A stretch of DNA of 32,017 nucleotides, from assembly GCA_964535025.1 (NCBI GenBank), contig CAZHRW010000279.1, forward strand, positions 1 to 32,017, given 5' to 3'. Source of the DNA: JAAYZK01 sp964535025. Its GTDB lineage: Bacteria; Planctomycetota; Phycisphaerae; SM23-33; FEN-1343. The position numbers were made by a program, and so were the translations under genes. A model generated the notes under the pieces. The model saw only the letters and a list, made by a program, of their open reading frames with translations, was not told the origin of the DNA and made no database searches. The number at the start of each line of letters is the position of its first letter. The stretch's first letter is position 1. Below, piece after piece: positions 13,974-22,794 of the stretch.

Positions 13974-16712
13974 TCACTTCGCTTCCATCCAGTTGGCCCC
14001 CACCCCGACGTCCACCCTCACCGGGACCGTCAACGGGATGGCCGATTCCATCTCGGCCGCGATCATCGCCGTTTCGGCCTCGACGGCGGCCGCGGGCGCC
14101 TCGAAGACCAGTTCATCGTGGATCTGAAGGAGCATCCGGCCGGGGCGGGACTCCCGCCGGATCCGCCGATCGATGTTCACCATCGCCAGCTTGATCATGT
14201 CGGCGGCCGAACCCTGGACCACCGAATTGATCGCCATCCGCTCGGCGGCCTGGCGGAGGTTTCTGTTTCGGCTGTGAATATCGGCAATCGGACGGCGGCG
14301 GCTGCAGATCGTTTCGACATACCCGTTGCGCCGGGCCTGGTCGATGCACTCGCGGAGAAACGCGTCGATCGCCGGGAAGCGGCGCTTGTAGTGCGTGATG
14401 AACTCCTGCGCCTCGGCGCGTCCGATGCCCAGCGTGGTGGCCAGCCCGTGGGCGGTCTGCCCGTAGATGATGCCGAAGTTCACGGTCTTCGCCCGCGCCC
14501 GCTGCTCGCCGGTGACCTCGGCGGCGGGCACACCGAAGACCTCCGCGGCGACGGTGCGGTGGATATCCTGGCCCGCCTCGAACGCCGCGACCAGCGTTTC
14601 GTCGCGGCAGAAATGCGCGAGCACCCGAAGCTCGATCTGGCTGTAGTCGGCCGAGATGAGCACCTCGCCGTCGCCGGCGGGCACGAAGGCGCTGCGGATC
14701 CGCCGTCCCTCCTCGGTGCGGACGGGGATATTCTGCAGGTTCGGCTCGCTGCTGCTCAGTCGTCCGGTGATCGTCCCGCCCTGGTTGAACGAGGCGTGGA
14801 TCCGCCCGGTCCGCGGGTGGATGCACGCGGCCAGCGCCCGCAGATAGGTGCTCAGCAGCTTGGTCAACTGGCGGTAGTCCAGCACGGCCGCCGGCAGCGG
14901 GTGGCCCTGTGCCGCCAACTCGGCCAGGACCGCCGCGTCGGTCGACGGGCCGGTCTTGGTCGAGCGGATCACCGGCAGGCCCAGCTTGCCGAAGAGGATT
15001 TCCGCCAGTTGCCTGGGGCTGTCGGGGTTGAACGGCTCGCCGGCCAGCTCGACGATGCGCCCGCGAAGTTGGTCGGCCTTCTTGTCCAGTTCCAGCTCCT
15101 GCCGCTTGAGCACCTGCGGGTCCAGCCGGATACCGGTCTGCTCCATGCCCGCCAGCACGCTCAGCAGCGGCAGTTCGATCTGCTCCAGCAGGTCGGCCAA
15201 CCCCTCTTCGGCCAGCCGTTCGGCCAGCACGTCGGCCAGCCGGCAGGACACGTAGGCGTCCTCGGCGGCGTAGACCGCCACATCGGCCGGGTAGACCTCG
15301 CCCATGGAGATCGCCTTCGCGCCGGTGCCGATCAGATCGCTGATGGGGATGCACCGGTGGTTCAGCTCCCGCATCGCAACGCTGTCGAGCTTGCCGGCGG
15401 CCGAGGCGTCCAGCAGATAGGCCGCCAGGTAGCTGTCGAAGGCGATCCCTGCCAGCGGCATGCCCGCCTGGGCCAGAACGATCGCGTCGTACTTGAGGTT
15501 GTGGCCCACCTTCGCGACGGCCGGGTCGGCCAGCAGCGGCCCGAGCTTCGCCCGCACGACGTCCAGGTCGACCACGACGGCGCCCATGGGGCCGCGAACC
15601 GGGATGTAGTAGCCCTCGCGGCCGTTCCACGCCAGCGAGATGCCCACCAACTCGGCCCACATGGGGCGCGTGGAGGTCGTCTCGGTGTCCACCGCCAGAC
15701 GGCGGGCGCCCGCGGCGGCGAAGGCCGCCAGCATGACATCGAGTTTTGCCTCGCTGTCGACGAGGTGATGGGCAAAGCTCGCCGCGGTCGTCGGCTCGCC
15801 GGGCACCGGCGGGGACGTCGCCGTCGCGGGCGGCGTCGGGGCGGGCGAGGTGCCGGCGGCCTGCTCGAACGTCTCGGTCAGCCGCGTGAAGCCCAACTCC
15901 CGGAAGAGCGGCGCGACGGCCTTGGCGGGCACGCCCGACCAGCGGCAGCGCTCCAGCGGGTCGGGCAGGGCCACGTCGGTCCGCAGCGAGACCAGTTTGC
16001 GGGTCAGCTCCATCTGGTCGGCGAAGGCCAGGACGTTCTCCCGCTGCTTGGCCGTGAGCTTCTCGGCGTTGGCCACCACCGCCCCGGCGCTGCCGTAGGC
16101 GGCGATCAGCTTGGCGGCCGTCTTCGGCCCGATGCCCTTGACGCCCGGGATGTTATCGCTGGTGTCGCCGGTGAGCGTCTGGACCTCGATCGCCTTGTCC
16201 GGCGGGTAGCCCTTGAGGCGTTCGAGCGTCGCGGGGTCGAGGATCTCGTCCTTGGACGGATCGTAGAGGACCACGTGCTCGCCGAGGGTCTGTTCGAGGT
16301 CCTTGTCGCCGCTGACGAGCACGACGTCGAGATCCTCCCCGGCCCATTGAGCGGCGGCCGAGGCGAGGTAGTCGTCGGCCTCCTGCCCGCCGCCGCGCCA
16401 GACGGGGATGCCCATCGCCCGGACGATCTGCTCGATCCGCCGGACCTGGACGATCAGATCCTCCGGCGCCGCCTCGCGCTGGGCCTTGTAGTCGCCGTAG
16501 ATCGTGGACCGCCACAATTCCTCGCGGGGCGAGTCCATGGCCATGGCGAGGTAGTCGGGCTTGCGCTGCGCGATGAGGTTCAGCAGCATGGTGGTGAACA
16601 CGAAGGTCGCCCGGGTCGGCTCGCCGGCGGGGCTGGGCAGGTTGCGGAATGGCGCGTAATAGGCCCGGAAGATCTGGCTGTGCCCGTCGATGATGTAGAG
16701 GGTGTCGGCCAT
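13974..16712 (-). CDS. polA: DNA polymerase I
   Basis: This 912-residue enzyme is a full-length DNA polymerase I for gap filling and Okazaki fragment processing. The 5'-3' exonuclease/flap domain (about 1-285) has IIDGHSQIFRAYYA, EADDYLA, VSGDKDLEQ and GDTSDNIPGVKGIGPKTA. The 3'-5' proofreading domain (about 320-520) retains Asp342 and Glu344 in VDTETTS, GHNLKYDAIVL and the YAAEDAY pattern, so it looks active. The polymerase domain carries motif A (SADYSQIELRVLAHF), motif B (RARAKTVNFGIIYGQTAHG) and motif C (QIHDELVFEA). The linker at about 285-312 is Ala/Pro/Thr-rich. The ATG lacks a strong ribosome site. The gene is divergent from the coiled-coil gene across 275 bases. Confidence 0.98.
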   Translation of the reverse strand: MADTLYIIDGHSQIFRAYYAPFRNLPSPAGEPTRATFVFTTMLLNLIAQRKPDYLAMAMDSPREELWRSTIYGDYKAQREAAPEDLIVQVRRIEQIVRAMGIPVWRGGGQEADDYLASAAAQWAGEDLDVVLVSGDKDLEQTLGEHVVLYDPSKDEILDPATLERLKGYPPDKAIEVQTLTGDTSDNIPGVKGIGPKTAAKLIAAYGSAGAVVANAEKLTAKQRENVLAFADQMELTRKLVSLRTDVALPDPLERCRWSGVPAKAVAPLFRELGFTRLTETFEQAAGTSPAPTPPATATSPPVPGEPTTAASFAHHLVDSEAKLDVMLAAFAAAGARRLAVDTETTSTRPMWAELVGISLAWNGREGYYIPVRGPMGAVVVDLDVVRAKLGPLLADPAVAKVGHNLKYDAIVLAQAGMPLAGIAFDSYLAAYLLDASAAGKLDSVAMRELNHRCIPISDLIGTGAKAISMGEVYPADVAVYAAEDAYVSCRLADVLAERLAEEGLADLLEQIELPLLSVLAGMEQTGIRLDPQVLKRQELELDKKADQLRGRIVELAGEPFNPDSPRQLAEILFGKLGLPVIRSTKTGPSTDAAVLAELAAQGHPLPAAVLDYRQLTKLLSTYLRALAACIHPRTGRIHASFNQGGTITGRLSSSEPNLQNIPVRTEEGRRIRSAFVPAGDGEVLISADYSQIELRVLAHFCRDETLVAAFEAGQDIHRTVAAEVFGVPAAEVTGEQRARAKTVNFGIIYGQTAHGLATTLGIGRAEAQEFITHYKRRFPAIDAFLRECIDQARRNGYVETICSRRRPIADIHSRNRNLRQAAERMAINSVVQGSAADMIKLAMVNIDRRIRRESRPGRMLLQIHDELVFEAPAAAVEAETAMIAAEMESAIPLTVPVRVDVGVGANWMEAK

Positions 16713-16786
16713 GGCGCCCCCGAGAGGCTATCGCGGCGACCGCGCCCGGTCAACGCATGCCCAAGGTGTCGGCGGCAAAAAACTTG

Positions 16787-16815
16787 TTGACTCGCGGCGA
16801 TCGTGCAAGGATACT
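16787..16815 (+). promoter_or_regulatory. Sigma-70-like promoter for the coiled-coil gene
   Basis: TTGACT at 16787-16792 and GATACT at 16810-16815 are separated by exactly 17 bases. Transcription would begin near 16822, leaving a leader of about 165 bases before the ATG at 16988. Confidence 0.6.
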
Positions 16816-16987
16816 TGGTGAGCGTTCCGGCGTCGCAGGCATGGTGGCTCGGTCCCGCTGGGACGTCGAGGGCAGAACGACCGTGGGAGCATTGGCGGAT
16901 GTTGAGATGTTGCATGTGGTTACCCCGCCCCCCCGCCTCGCTCGTCGGTCGCAACCGTCGAACTCTAGCCAGTAAAGGAGTTGTCGC

Positions 16988-18517
16988 ATGGCACGTGTGG
17001 TCCAGCGCAGCGGCCCGCCGTACCTGACCATCCTGTTCGCGTTCCTGTTCTTCGTCTCCGCCGCCGTGGCCGCTTGGCTGGGCACCGTTGCCCAGAACAG
17101 GGGCAAGGAGGTGACCAAGCTTCAGGAGACGGTGAATACCCTCGGTCAGTTCAACGACCCGCAGATGGCCGCCGTGAAGGAGCGTGCCGGGAGCCGTTCG
17201 GTGATCGGCCAGATGCGGGCCGACACGCAGAAGCTGATCGAAGGCCTGGTCGGGCCGGCCGCCGGCCGGGGGATGAGCGTCGCCGCGGCCCTCAGGCACA
17301 TCGATCAGGCCCGGCAGGCCGTGCAGACGGCCAACCCCGACGAACCGGCGACCCGGCGCCTGGCCGGCGAGATCGATCGCATCGCCGAGCAACTCCGGTC
17401 CGCCGGCGGCGAGGGGATGAACGTCACGGAGGCCCTGGCGCAGATCGACGCGGCGAGGCAGGCGTTCGCGGCGGCGAACCCCGACGAGACGGCCGCCGAC
17501 GGCGTGCTGACCATCCTCCAGCGCGTCGGCGAGGAGCTCAAGTCGGCCCGTCAGCAGATCGCGACGCTGGAGGCTCAGAACACCGAACTGGCCGACGACC
17601 TGCGGGCCAGCCGCCGCAGCGCCGGCGAAGCCAGGAAAGATCTGGCCGCCAAGCTCGATCAGGCCAACGACCAGCTCAGCGCCCTGCAGAAGAAACTGGA
17701 CGACCTGTCCGACAGCTACGATCAGCGGATCACCACCGCCAATGATGACTGGGAAGGCCGCGTCCGCGACCTCCAGGACGACCTGACGACCCGCGAGCAG
17801 GAGATCCGCACGCTGGAAGGTCGTGTCCGCGACCTGCTGGCACGGGTGGATGAGCTGGAAGACCGGGTCCGGGGTGAACGTCGCGGCCCGGAGACCGAGT
17901 TGACCGCCGACGGGCGGATCATCGAGGTCGTGCCCGAACACGAGCTGGTCTACATCAGCCTCGGCCGCGAGGACAATGTCCGCGTCGGCCTGCCCTTCAG
18001 CGTGTACGCCAAGGAGACCGGCGTCAGCGCCGAGGGCGAGAGCAAGGGCCGGATCATCGTCAAGAACGTCTACGACGCGGTCGCCGAGTGCCACGTGGTC
18101 CGCACCACGCCCGGCGAGCCGATCGTCAAAGACGACCTGATCGCCAATATCGCCTTCAGCACCGTCACGCAGCCGAAGTTTTACATCGTCGGCCAGTTCG
18201 ACCTCAACGACGACGGCGAGGTCGACGACGACAGCCTCGAGGCGGTCCGCAACATGATCGCCCGCTTCGGCGGTTCGCTCGTCGACGAGATCAGCGTACA
18301 GACCGACTACGTCGTCATGGGTCACCCGCCTCGCCCCATCCCGCGCCCCGCTTCGGACGCCACGCCGACCCAGGTGGCCCTGTGGGAGCAACTGCAGGAA
18401 CGCATCGAGGCCTACCAGAGCACCCAGAAACTCGCCATGCAGTTCAACAAGCCGATCCTGAACGCACGGCAGTTCATGTCGTTCATCGGCTACACCCCCG
18501 ACGTGCTCCAACCGTAG
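16988..18517 (+). CDS. Membrane-anchored coiled-coil protein with BRCT-like C-terminus
   Basis: This 509-residue protein matches no family I can name. It has an N-terminal membrane segment (about 13-32), then two consecutive copies of a 47-residue unit at 94-140 and 141-187 with the shared pattern GxGMxVxxALxxIDxARQAxxxANPDE. A long coiled coil follows (about 185-298). A small beta domain (about 308-392) begins GRIIEVVPEHELVYISLGR. A domain at about 396-446 (PKFYIVGQFDLNDDG...LEAVRNMIARFGG.. VQTDYVVMG) looks like a BRCT fold, usually a protein- or phosphopeptide-binding module in DNA repair. AAAGGAG lies eight bases before the ATG. It is most likely anchored in the inner membrane; which side the body faces is not certain. 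Good promoter and terminator make it a single-gene unit. Confidence 0.6.
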   Translation: MARVVQRSGPPYLTILFAFLFFVSAAVAAWLGTVAQNRGKEVTKLQETVNTLGQFNDPQMAAVKERAGSRSVIGQMRADTQKLIEGLVGPAAGRGMSVAAALRHIDQARQAVQTANPDEPATRRLAGEIDRIAEQLRSAGGEGMNVTEALAQIDAARQAFAAANPDETAADGVLTILQRVGEELKSARQQIATLEAQNTELADDLRASRRSAGEARKDLAAKLDQANDQLSALQKKLDDLSDSYDQRITTANDDWEGRVRDLQDDLTTREQEIRTLEGRVRDLLARVDELEDRVRGERRGPETELTADGRIIEVVPEHELVYISLGREDNVRVGLPFSVYAKETGVSAEGESKGRIIVKNVYDAVAECHVVRTTPGEPIVKDDLIANIAFSTVTQPKFYIVGQFDLNDDGEVDDDSLEAVRNMIARFGGSLVDEISVQTDYVVMGHPPRPIPRPASDATPTQVALWEQLQERIEAYQSTQKLAMQFNKPILNARQFMSFIGYTPDVLQP

Positions 18518-18540
18518 GCCCCACCGATCGACCCACCCGG

Positions 18541-18578
18541 CGGCCCCGGCGCATGCGTGCGACGGGGCCGCTTTGTTT
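18541..18578 (+). terminator. Intrinsic terminator of the coiled-coil gene
   Basis: CGGCCCC (18541-18547) pairs with GGGGCCG (18564-18570) around a 16-base loop that can itself partly pair. CTTTGTTT follows. It begins 24 bases after the stop codon. It also separates the gene from the convergent pair on the minus strand. Confidence 0.7.
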
Positions 18579-18602
18579 GGCAGGGGCGGTTGGGTTTGCG
18601 GC

Positions 18603-19019
18603 CTATTGCTCGCACGCGGCGGCGACGACGTCGAGGAGGGACGCCGCGCGGCGGGCGTCGTCAACGCTGAGCTTGCCCCGGCGGGCTTCGGCGCGGCTGA
18701 CCAGTTCCATCATCATCTGCGGATTGACCAGCGCGGCGACCGGCTCGAGCCCCCCCTGACGGCCCAGGCGGCGGAGGAAGCGGCACTGCTCGGCCGACAG
18801 GCCCAACTGCCTGGCGGCCCGCCCCAACAGCAGGCGGGGGCCCGGCGCGCGGCGCTGCCGGCGAACGTAACGCCATAGCAGGTAGCCGATCACAATCGCC
18901 GCCAGCAGACCGAAGATGATCAGCCCCGGCAGCGGCGAAGCGGACGACCAATTGCGCATGCCCTTGGAAAACAGTTCCATCCCCGGGTTATCCCGCGTCA
19001 TGATGTTGGCCGGCCCCAT
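18603..19019 (-). CDS. Small single-pass membrane protein coupled to the HEAT-repeat gene
   Basis: This 138-residue protein of unknown function has one membrane segment (about 32-50, LPGLIIFGLLAAIVIGYLLW). A basic stretch follows (RYVRRQRRAPGPR), so the C-terminal part is likely cytoplasmic. The cytoplasmic part is helical (ARQLGLSAEQCRFLRRLGRQGGLEPVAALVNP), a pattern seen in some PilZ-domain-associated planctomycete proteins, but no PilZ motif is visible. The ATG shares its A with the TGA stop of the upstream gene (TGATG), so translation is coupled. The tight pairing suggests that it anchors or partners the HEAT protein at the membrane. Confidence 0.6.
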   Translation of the reverse strand: MGPANIMTRDNPGMELFSKGMRNWSSASPLPGLIIFGLLAAIVIGYLLWRYVRRQRRAPGPRLLLGRAARQLGLSAEQCRFLRRLGRQGGLEPVAALVNPQMMMELVSRAEARRGKLSVDDARRAASLLDVVAAACEQ

Positions 19020-20854
19020 CACTTCTGCGCCACCTCCATCGGCCGTACCGGCGCCAACGCCCGCAGCAGCGCGGCCATGCGGGAGCGAACCTTGAGGTCC
19101 TTGTCGGTAAGCACCAGACGCCGCAGCAGTCCCACCGCCGGCCGATAGGCCAGCACCTCGACCACCCACAGCGCGCTGATGCGGTGGGCCGGGCGGTCGT
19201 CGGCGAGCATCGCGGCCAGCGCCATCGGCCCGTCGGGGTGGGCGGCCTCGAGGAGCCACTTGATCGTGTTGGCCCGCACGCGGTTGTTCGGGCTGTCGAG
19301 CTTGTCCAGCACCGCCGACGGGTCCCCGCCCAGGCGGGCCATGGCCTCGATCGCGTTGGCCTGCACCCGCATGTCGGCGTCATCCAGGCACCGCGCCAGC
19401 GTCCGCTGGGCGTCGTAGCCCTCGGCGCCGGCCAGGGCCGACACCGACGCCGATCGCACCCGCCGGTCGCCCTGGCGGGCCAGGCGGGCCAGCTGCGGCG
19501 CATAGCGCGACGCCACCTGGAGCTGGCGGATCATCTGCAGCGCCTGCATCTGCCCGCCGACGTCCCGCCCCAGCAGCCGCCCGGTCAGCAGGTCGGCGAC
19601 GGATGCGTCGAGTTTGAGCAGCGCCCGCCCGGCGGTCCGGCGGACCTCGTGCCCCAGCTGTGCGTAGCTCGACCAGTACCGGTTGAAGCTGCGGATCGCC
19701 AGGTGCTGGCCCACCACCGCGGCGACCGGTGCGGCCAGGGACGGCAGGACCTTGAGCAGGTGCTCGGTCACGTACGCGTCGGTCCGACACGCCAGGAGCC
19801 GCGCCGCCGCGACCGCCTGAACGTCCGGATGGCGGCTGTGCAGGGCCAGCAGGACCCCGTCGGCGGCCTCGTCCGGCTCGGCCACGATCGCCTCCACCGC
19901 GACCATCGCGGCCGCCGCGCCGGCGGCGAGGCCCTCGCCCAGGAGCATCCGGCGCACCTGGGGCGCCAGCGCGCAGGCGAGGACGAACCGCAGGGCCGCC
20001 GCCTGCTCGTCGTCGGGCAGGTCGGCCAGGCCGGCCGGATCGTCGGCGGCGCAGTGGATGTGGCGGATCTCGCCGACCGCCTCGCGGATCGGCGCCAGCA
20101 GCCGCCAGTGGTCGGCGTTGCCCAGTGCCGCCAGCGTCGGCCACGACGCCGAGGCGACGTAGGCGCGGGCAACGCTGCCGACGTGGTCAAAGGGAAGCAC
20201 GCGGAGCACGAACTCGGCGCACTCGGCGGCGGGCATCGCCCGCAGGATCGCCGACAGCGGGCCGGTGAGCTTGTGGGCGGGCGTATCGATCTGGTCGATG
20301 ACCGCCGGATCACACCGCCGTCCCAGCAGCACCGCCGCGGCCAGCATCGCCTCGCTGCGGTGGGCCGCCAGGTTCCGCAGCCCTCCCGCCAGCGCCGGCA
20401 CCAGGTGGGTTTCCATGACCGCAGCGCTGCCGCCGTGGGTTCGCAGCAGGGCCAGCAGGCCCTCGCCGGCGCCGCGGCGGACCGCCTCCGATCGATCGCC
20501 CAGGGCCCCCACCAGCAGATAGGCGCTGCTGGGGCGGGCGGCCTGAACGACCATCTCAACGGCCGTCCGGCGGACCGCCTCGTCGTCCTCGTGCAGCGCC
20601 GAGCGGGCGACCGGCTCCAGGGCGGCCGGCTCGTCGATCAAGGCGGCGCGGGCGGGAGCATCCAACACGGTCAGCGCCCGGGCGACCGCGGCGGTCGCCT
20701 CGCCGGTGCCGCGGGCCAGCAGCCGGCGCATCGCCTCCAACTGCGTCCGCCCCCGGGCCGTCCGCAGCACCTGGATGAGGGCTCGCTGCGCCGCGACCCC
20801 ATCCGTGCGGCCCAGCAAAGCGAGCAGCGCGCCGTTAAACCGTTCGCCGTCCAT
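19019..20854 (-). CDS. HEAT-repeat protein
   Basis: This 611-residue, Ala/Leu/Arg-rich protein is built of repeated helical pairs of HEAT type. Examples are VARSALHEDDEAVRRTAVEM, VGALGDRSEAVRRGAGEGL, ARLARQGDRRVRSASVSALA, LARCLDDADMRVQANAIEAM and LDSPNNRVRANTIKWL, each with the conserved Asp/Arg turn. HEAT repeats form a curved scaffold for protein binding; there is no catalytic motif and no signal peptide. The ATG at 20854 has no clear ribosome site. It is translationally coupled to the small membrane protein after it. The specific partner is unknown. Confidence 0.72.
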   Translation of the reverse strand: MDGERFNGALLALLGRTDGVAAQRALIQVLRTARGRTQLEAMRRLLARGTGEATAAVARALTVLDAPARAALIDEPAALEPVARSALHEDDEAVRRTAVEMVVQAARPSSAYLLVGALGDRSEAVRRGAGEGLLALLRTHGGSAAVMETHLVPALAGGLRNLAAHRSEAMLAAAVLLGRRCDPAVIDQIDTPAHKLTGPLSAILRAMPAAECAEFVLRVLPFDHVGSVARAYVASASWPTLAALGNADHWRLLAPIREAVGEIRHIHCAADDPAGLADLPDDEQAAALRFVLACALAPQVRRMLLGEGLAAGAAAAMVAVEAIVAEPDEAADGVLLALHSRHPDVQAVAAARLLACRTDAYVTEHLLKVLPSLAAPVAAVVGQHLAIRSFNRYWSSYAQLGHEVRRTAGRALLKLDASVADLLTGRLLGRDVGGQMQALQMIRQLQVASRYAPQLARLARQGDRRVRSASVSALAGAEGYDAQRTLARCLDDADMRVQANAIEAMARLGGDPSAVLDKLDSPNNRVRANTIKWLLEAAHPDGPMALAAMLADDRPAHRISALWVVEVLAYRPAVGLLRRLVLTDKDLKVRSRMAALLRALAPVRPMEVAQK

Positions 20855-20985
20855 GGCTGGATACGGTTATCGGACGATTCGCCGCCGCCGCTTGAGGCAT
20901 TCGCCTTACATGGCCGCGTGAAAGGGCGGGATTCGACACTCGAAATCGAATTCGCACGTCGGGGGGATCGAGGATCCCGACTGAG

Positions 20986-21064
20986 AATCTCAAATCTCAG
21001 ATCTCAGATCTGAAAGCTTCAACATCTCAAATCTCAGGTCTGAAATCTCAGATCTCAAATCGAA
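20986..21064. repeat. Degenerate heptamer tandem repeat (AATCTCA type)
   Basis: About eleven units of seven (twice eight) bases run in a row: AATCTCA at 20986, 20993, 21030 and 21044, GATCTCA at 21000 and 21051, GATCTGA at 21007, and variants between. It is A/T-richer than the coding sequence around it. Some unit pairs are partly self-complementary, so it can also fold. Confidence 0.8.
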
Positions 21065-21081
21065 TCCGACATCTGTAAGGC

Positions 21082-21102
21082 GGATCTGACACTTTCAGAT
21101 CC
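21082..21102 (-). terminator. Hairpin after the TPR operon
   Basis: GGATCTGA (21082-21089) and TCAGATCC (21095-21102) form a perfect 8-base-pair stem with a 5-base loop, 36 bases after the end of the second TPR gene. No U-tract follows, so termination is uncertain. The arm contains the GATCTGA unit of the adjacent heptamer array. Confidence 0.45.
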
Positions 21103-21137
21103 CACCGTCGACCCGTCCCGTTCGGCAGGCCAACGGT

Positions 21138-22793
21138 CTACGGCTTTCGGGCCAGGTCCAGGGCGGATCGGAAGGTCTTCTGGAGGCTGCGCCACGTAGC
21201 CGCGACGCCGTCCATCAGGCCCATCGACTGCAGCGACAGGGCGATCCGCGAGCGGACCGTTTCGGGCGGCTCGCCGGCAGTGTCGGCGGCTTCGGCGACG
21301 ATGGTGTTGAACCGCAGCCCGTCGGTGTGCATCAGGCCCAGCCGGTAGTACAGGTCCACGTACTGCGGCTCGAGCTCCAGCGCGCGTCGGAACTCGCCCG
21401 CCGCCTCGGTCTTGCGCTCGAGGTCCTGCAGCGTGATGGCGCGTTTGATGACGGCCTTGGTGAACACGGGGTTCAGCGCGATCGCCCGGTCGAACTGCTC
21501 GAGGGCCTCGTGGAGTCGTCCCTCGGCCCGCAGCAGCACCCCGTAGCGGTACAGCAGGTCCGGCTGGGGCGGCTCGTGGGCCACCTGTTCGTGGTGGCAG
21601 CGGAGCTGGAGTTTCAACAGGTCGTCGCCCTGCAGCGACGGCGCGTCCGGCTCCCCGGGCGGGGCGTGCTGCTGCTGGGCGGCGTGGGCCTCCAGGGCGC
21701 TCTTGAGGTGCAGGCGGGACATCTCCCGCATCAGCAGTGTGCTGTTGGGGTCGATCGCGGCGGCCAGGTCGAAGCTGCCCATCGCTCCGACCGGATCGCC
21801 GGCGGCGTCCTGGGCCACGCCGAGCCCGACGTAGGCGGCCAGCAACTGGTCGTTCAGCTCGATCGCCTCGGTGAACGCCTCGGACGCCTCGGCCCAGCGG
21901 CCCCGGATCAGGTGCTGGGTGCCCAGTTTCACGTGGGCTTCGAGGTAGTTCGGCTGGATCTCCAGGGCCTTGTGGTAGTGCCACAGGGCCGCGTCGTCCT
22001 CCCCGCACTGGCTGTAGAGGTCGGCGATCCGCACGTGCAGGTCGGGGAAGCCGCCCTGGTCGACGAGCATCTCCCGCAGGCGCTCGATGGCCTCGCGGAT
22101 CTGCCCGTCGGCCACCAGCGCCTCGACGTACTCGTCGGCCAGCGACCAGTTCTCCGGCTCCAGGGCGATGGTGGATTCGTACTGGCGGACCGCCTCGTCG
22201 TAGCGCCCGTCGCGATAGTACAACTGCGCCAGTGTCGTGCGCAGGCGGCTGTCGCCGGGGTCTTCCTCGACGAGCCAGAGGTACTGCTCGATGGCGGTTT
22301 CGACGTCGTCGGTCAGCAGGGCCACGGCCGCCAGGCGGTGGCGGGCGGCGACGAGGTCGGGGTTGATCCGGATCGCCTCGACGTAGGCCTGGCGGGCCTG
22401 GTCGGACCGTTCGAGCCGCTCGTGGAGATAGCCTATCGCGACGTGGATGGCCGCCTCGTTGGGGTGGGTGTGGCCGGCCGAGACGAGGTGGTCCATCGCC
22501 GCTTCCCGCTGGCCGGCCTCCTCCAGCGCCGCGGCCAGGGCCAGGCGGGCGGGCAGGAAGTCGGGCTTGTACTTGCACGCCAGCCGCAGGTGGTCGATGG
22601 CCTTGGTGATCTTGCCCCCGCGCAGGTACGCGGTGCCCAGGCGGCATTGAACGTCGGGGTAGGTGGGGTGGTCCGCCGCCGCCTGGATCAGCTCCTCCAT
22701 CCGGACGGTGCCGACGGTCCAGAAGTAGCGATCCAGCGTCTCGCCCAGCGTACCGTCCAGCCCCCGACCCAGCAGTTCCAGTAGATGACTCAC
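21138..22793 (-). CDS. Tetratricopeptide-repeat protein (second of pair)
   Basis: This 551-residue protein consists largely of TPR units, for example DVQCRLGTAYLRGGKITKAI, AIHVAIGYLHERLERSDQAR, RLRTTLAQLYYRDGRYDEAV and EAHVKLGTQHLIRGRWAEAS, each with the W/L-G-Y-A-P spacing. It has no signal peptide or enzyme motif. TPR arrays bind partner proteins, and the target is unknown. I chose the GTG at 22793: it lies one base after the stop of the upstream gene and has GAGG eight bases upstream. The open frame extends further upstream only as a shadow of the previous gene. The C-terminal 70 residues look helical and non-TPR. Confidence 0.72.
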   Translation of the reverse strand: MSHLLELLGRGLDGTLGETLDRYFWTVGTVRMEELIQAAADHPTYPDVQCRLGTAYLRGGKITKAIDHLRLACKYKPDFLPARLALAAALEEAGQREAAMDHLVSAGHTHPNEAAIHVAIGYLHERLERSDQARQAYVEAIRINPDLVAARHRLAAVALLTDDVETAIEQYLWLVEEDPGDSRLRTTLAQLYYRDGRYDEAVRQYESTIALEPENWSLADEYVEALVADGQIREAIERLREMLVDQGGFPDLHVRIADLYSQCGEDDAALWHYHKALEIQPNYLEAHVKLGTQHLIRGRWAEASEAFTEAIELNDQLLAAYVGLGVAQDAAGDPVGAMGSFDLAAAIDPNSTLLMREMSRLHLKSALEAHAAQQQHAPPGEPDAPSLQGDDLLKLQLRCHHEQVAHEPPQPDLLYRYGVLLRAEGRLHEALEQFDRAIALNPVFTKAVIKRAITLQDLERKTEAAGEFRRALELEPQYVDLYYRLGLMHTDGLRFNTIVAEAADTAGEPPETVRSRIALSLQSMGLMDGVAATWRSLQKTFRSALDLARKP

Positions 22794-22794
22794 C

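Larger units (their letters stand above)
20855..21137. other. Non-coding region between HEAT and TPR genes
   Basis: This 283-base gap holds a 6-base-pair hairpin at 20964-20978, the degenerate heptamer array at 20986-21064 and a perfect 8-base-pair hairpin at 21082-21102. No gene is visible. It should contain the promoter of the HEAT gene and the end of the TPR operon. Confidence 0.6.

Noticed and set aside
13827..16790. Long plus-strand open frame (987 codons) opposite polA
   Set aside because: It is antisense to a clear polA; high GC leaves few stops on the other strand, and the sequence is Gly/Arg/His-rich without domains.
16580..18664. Minus-strand open frame (694 codons) opposite the coiled-coil gene
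   Set aside because: The plus-strand gene has a promoter, ribosome site, terminator and internal repeats; the opposite frame has none of these.
20986..21064. CRISPR array
   Set aside because: The units are seven to eight bases, degenerate and without spacers.
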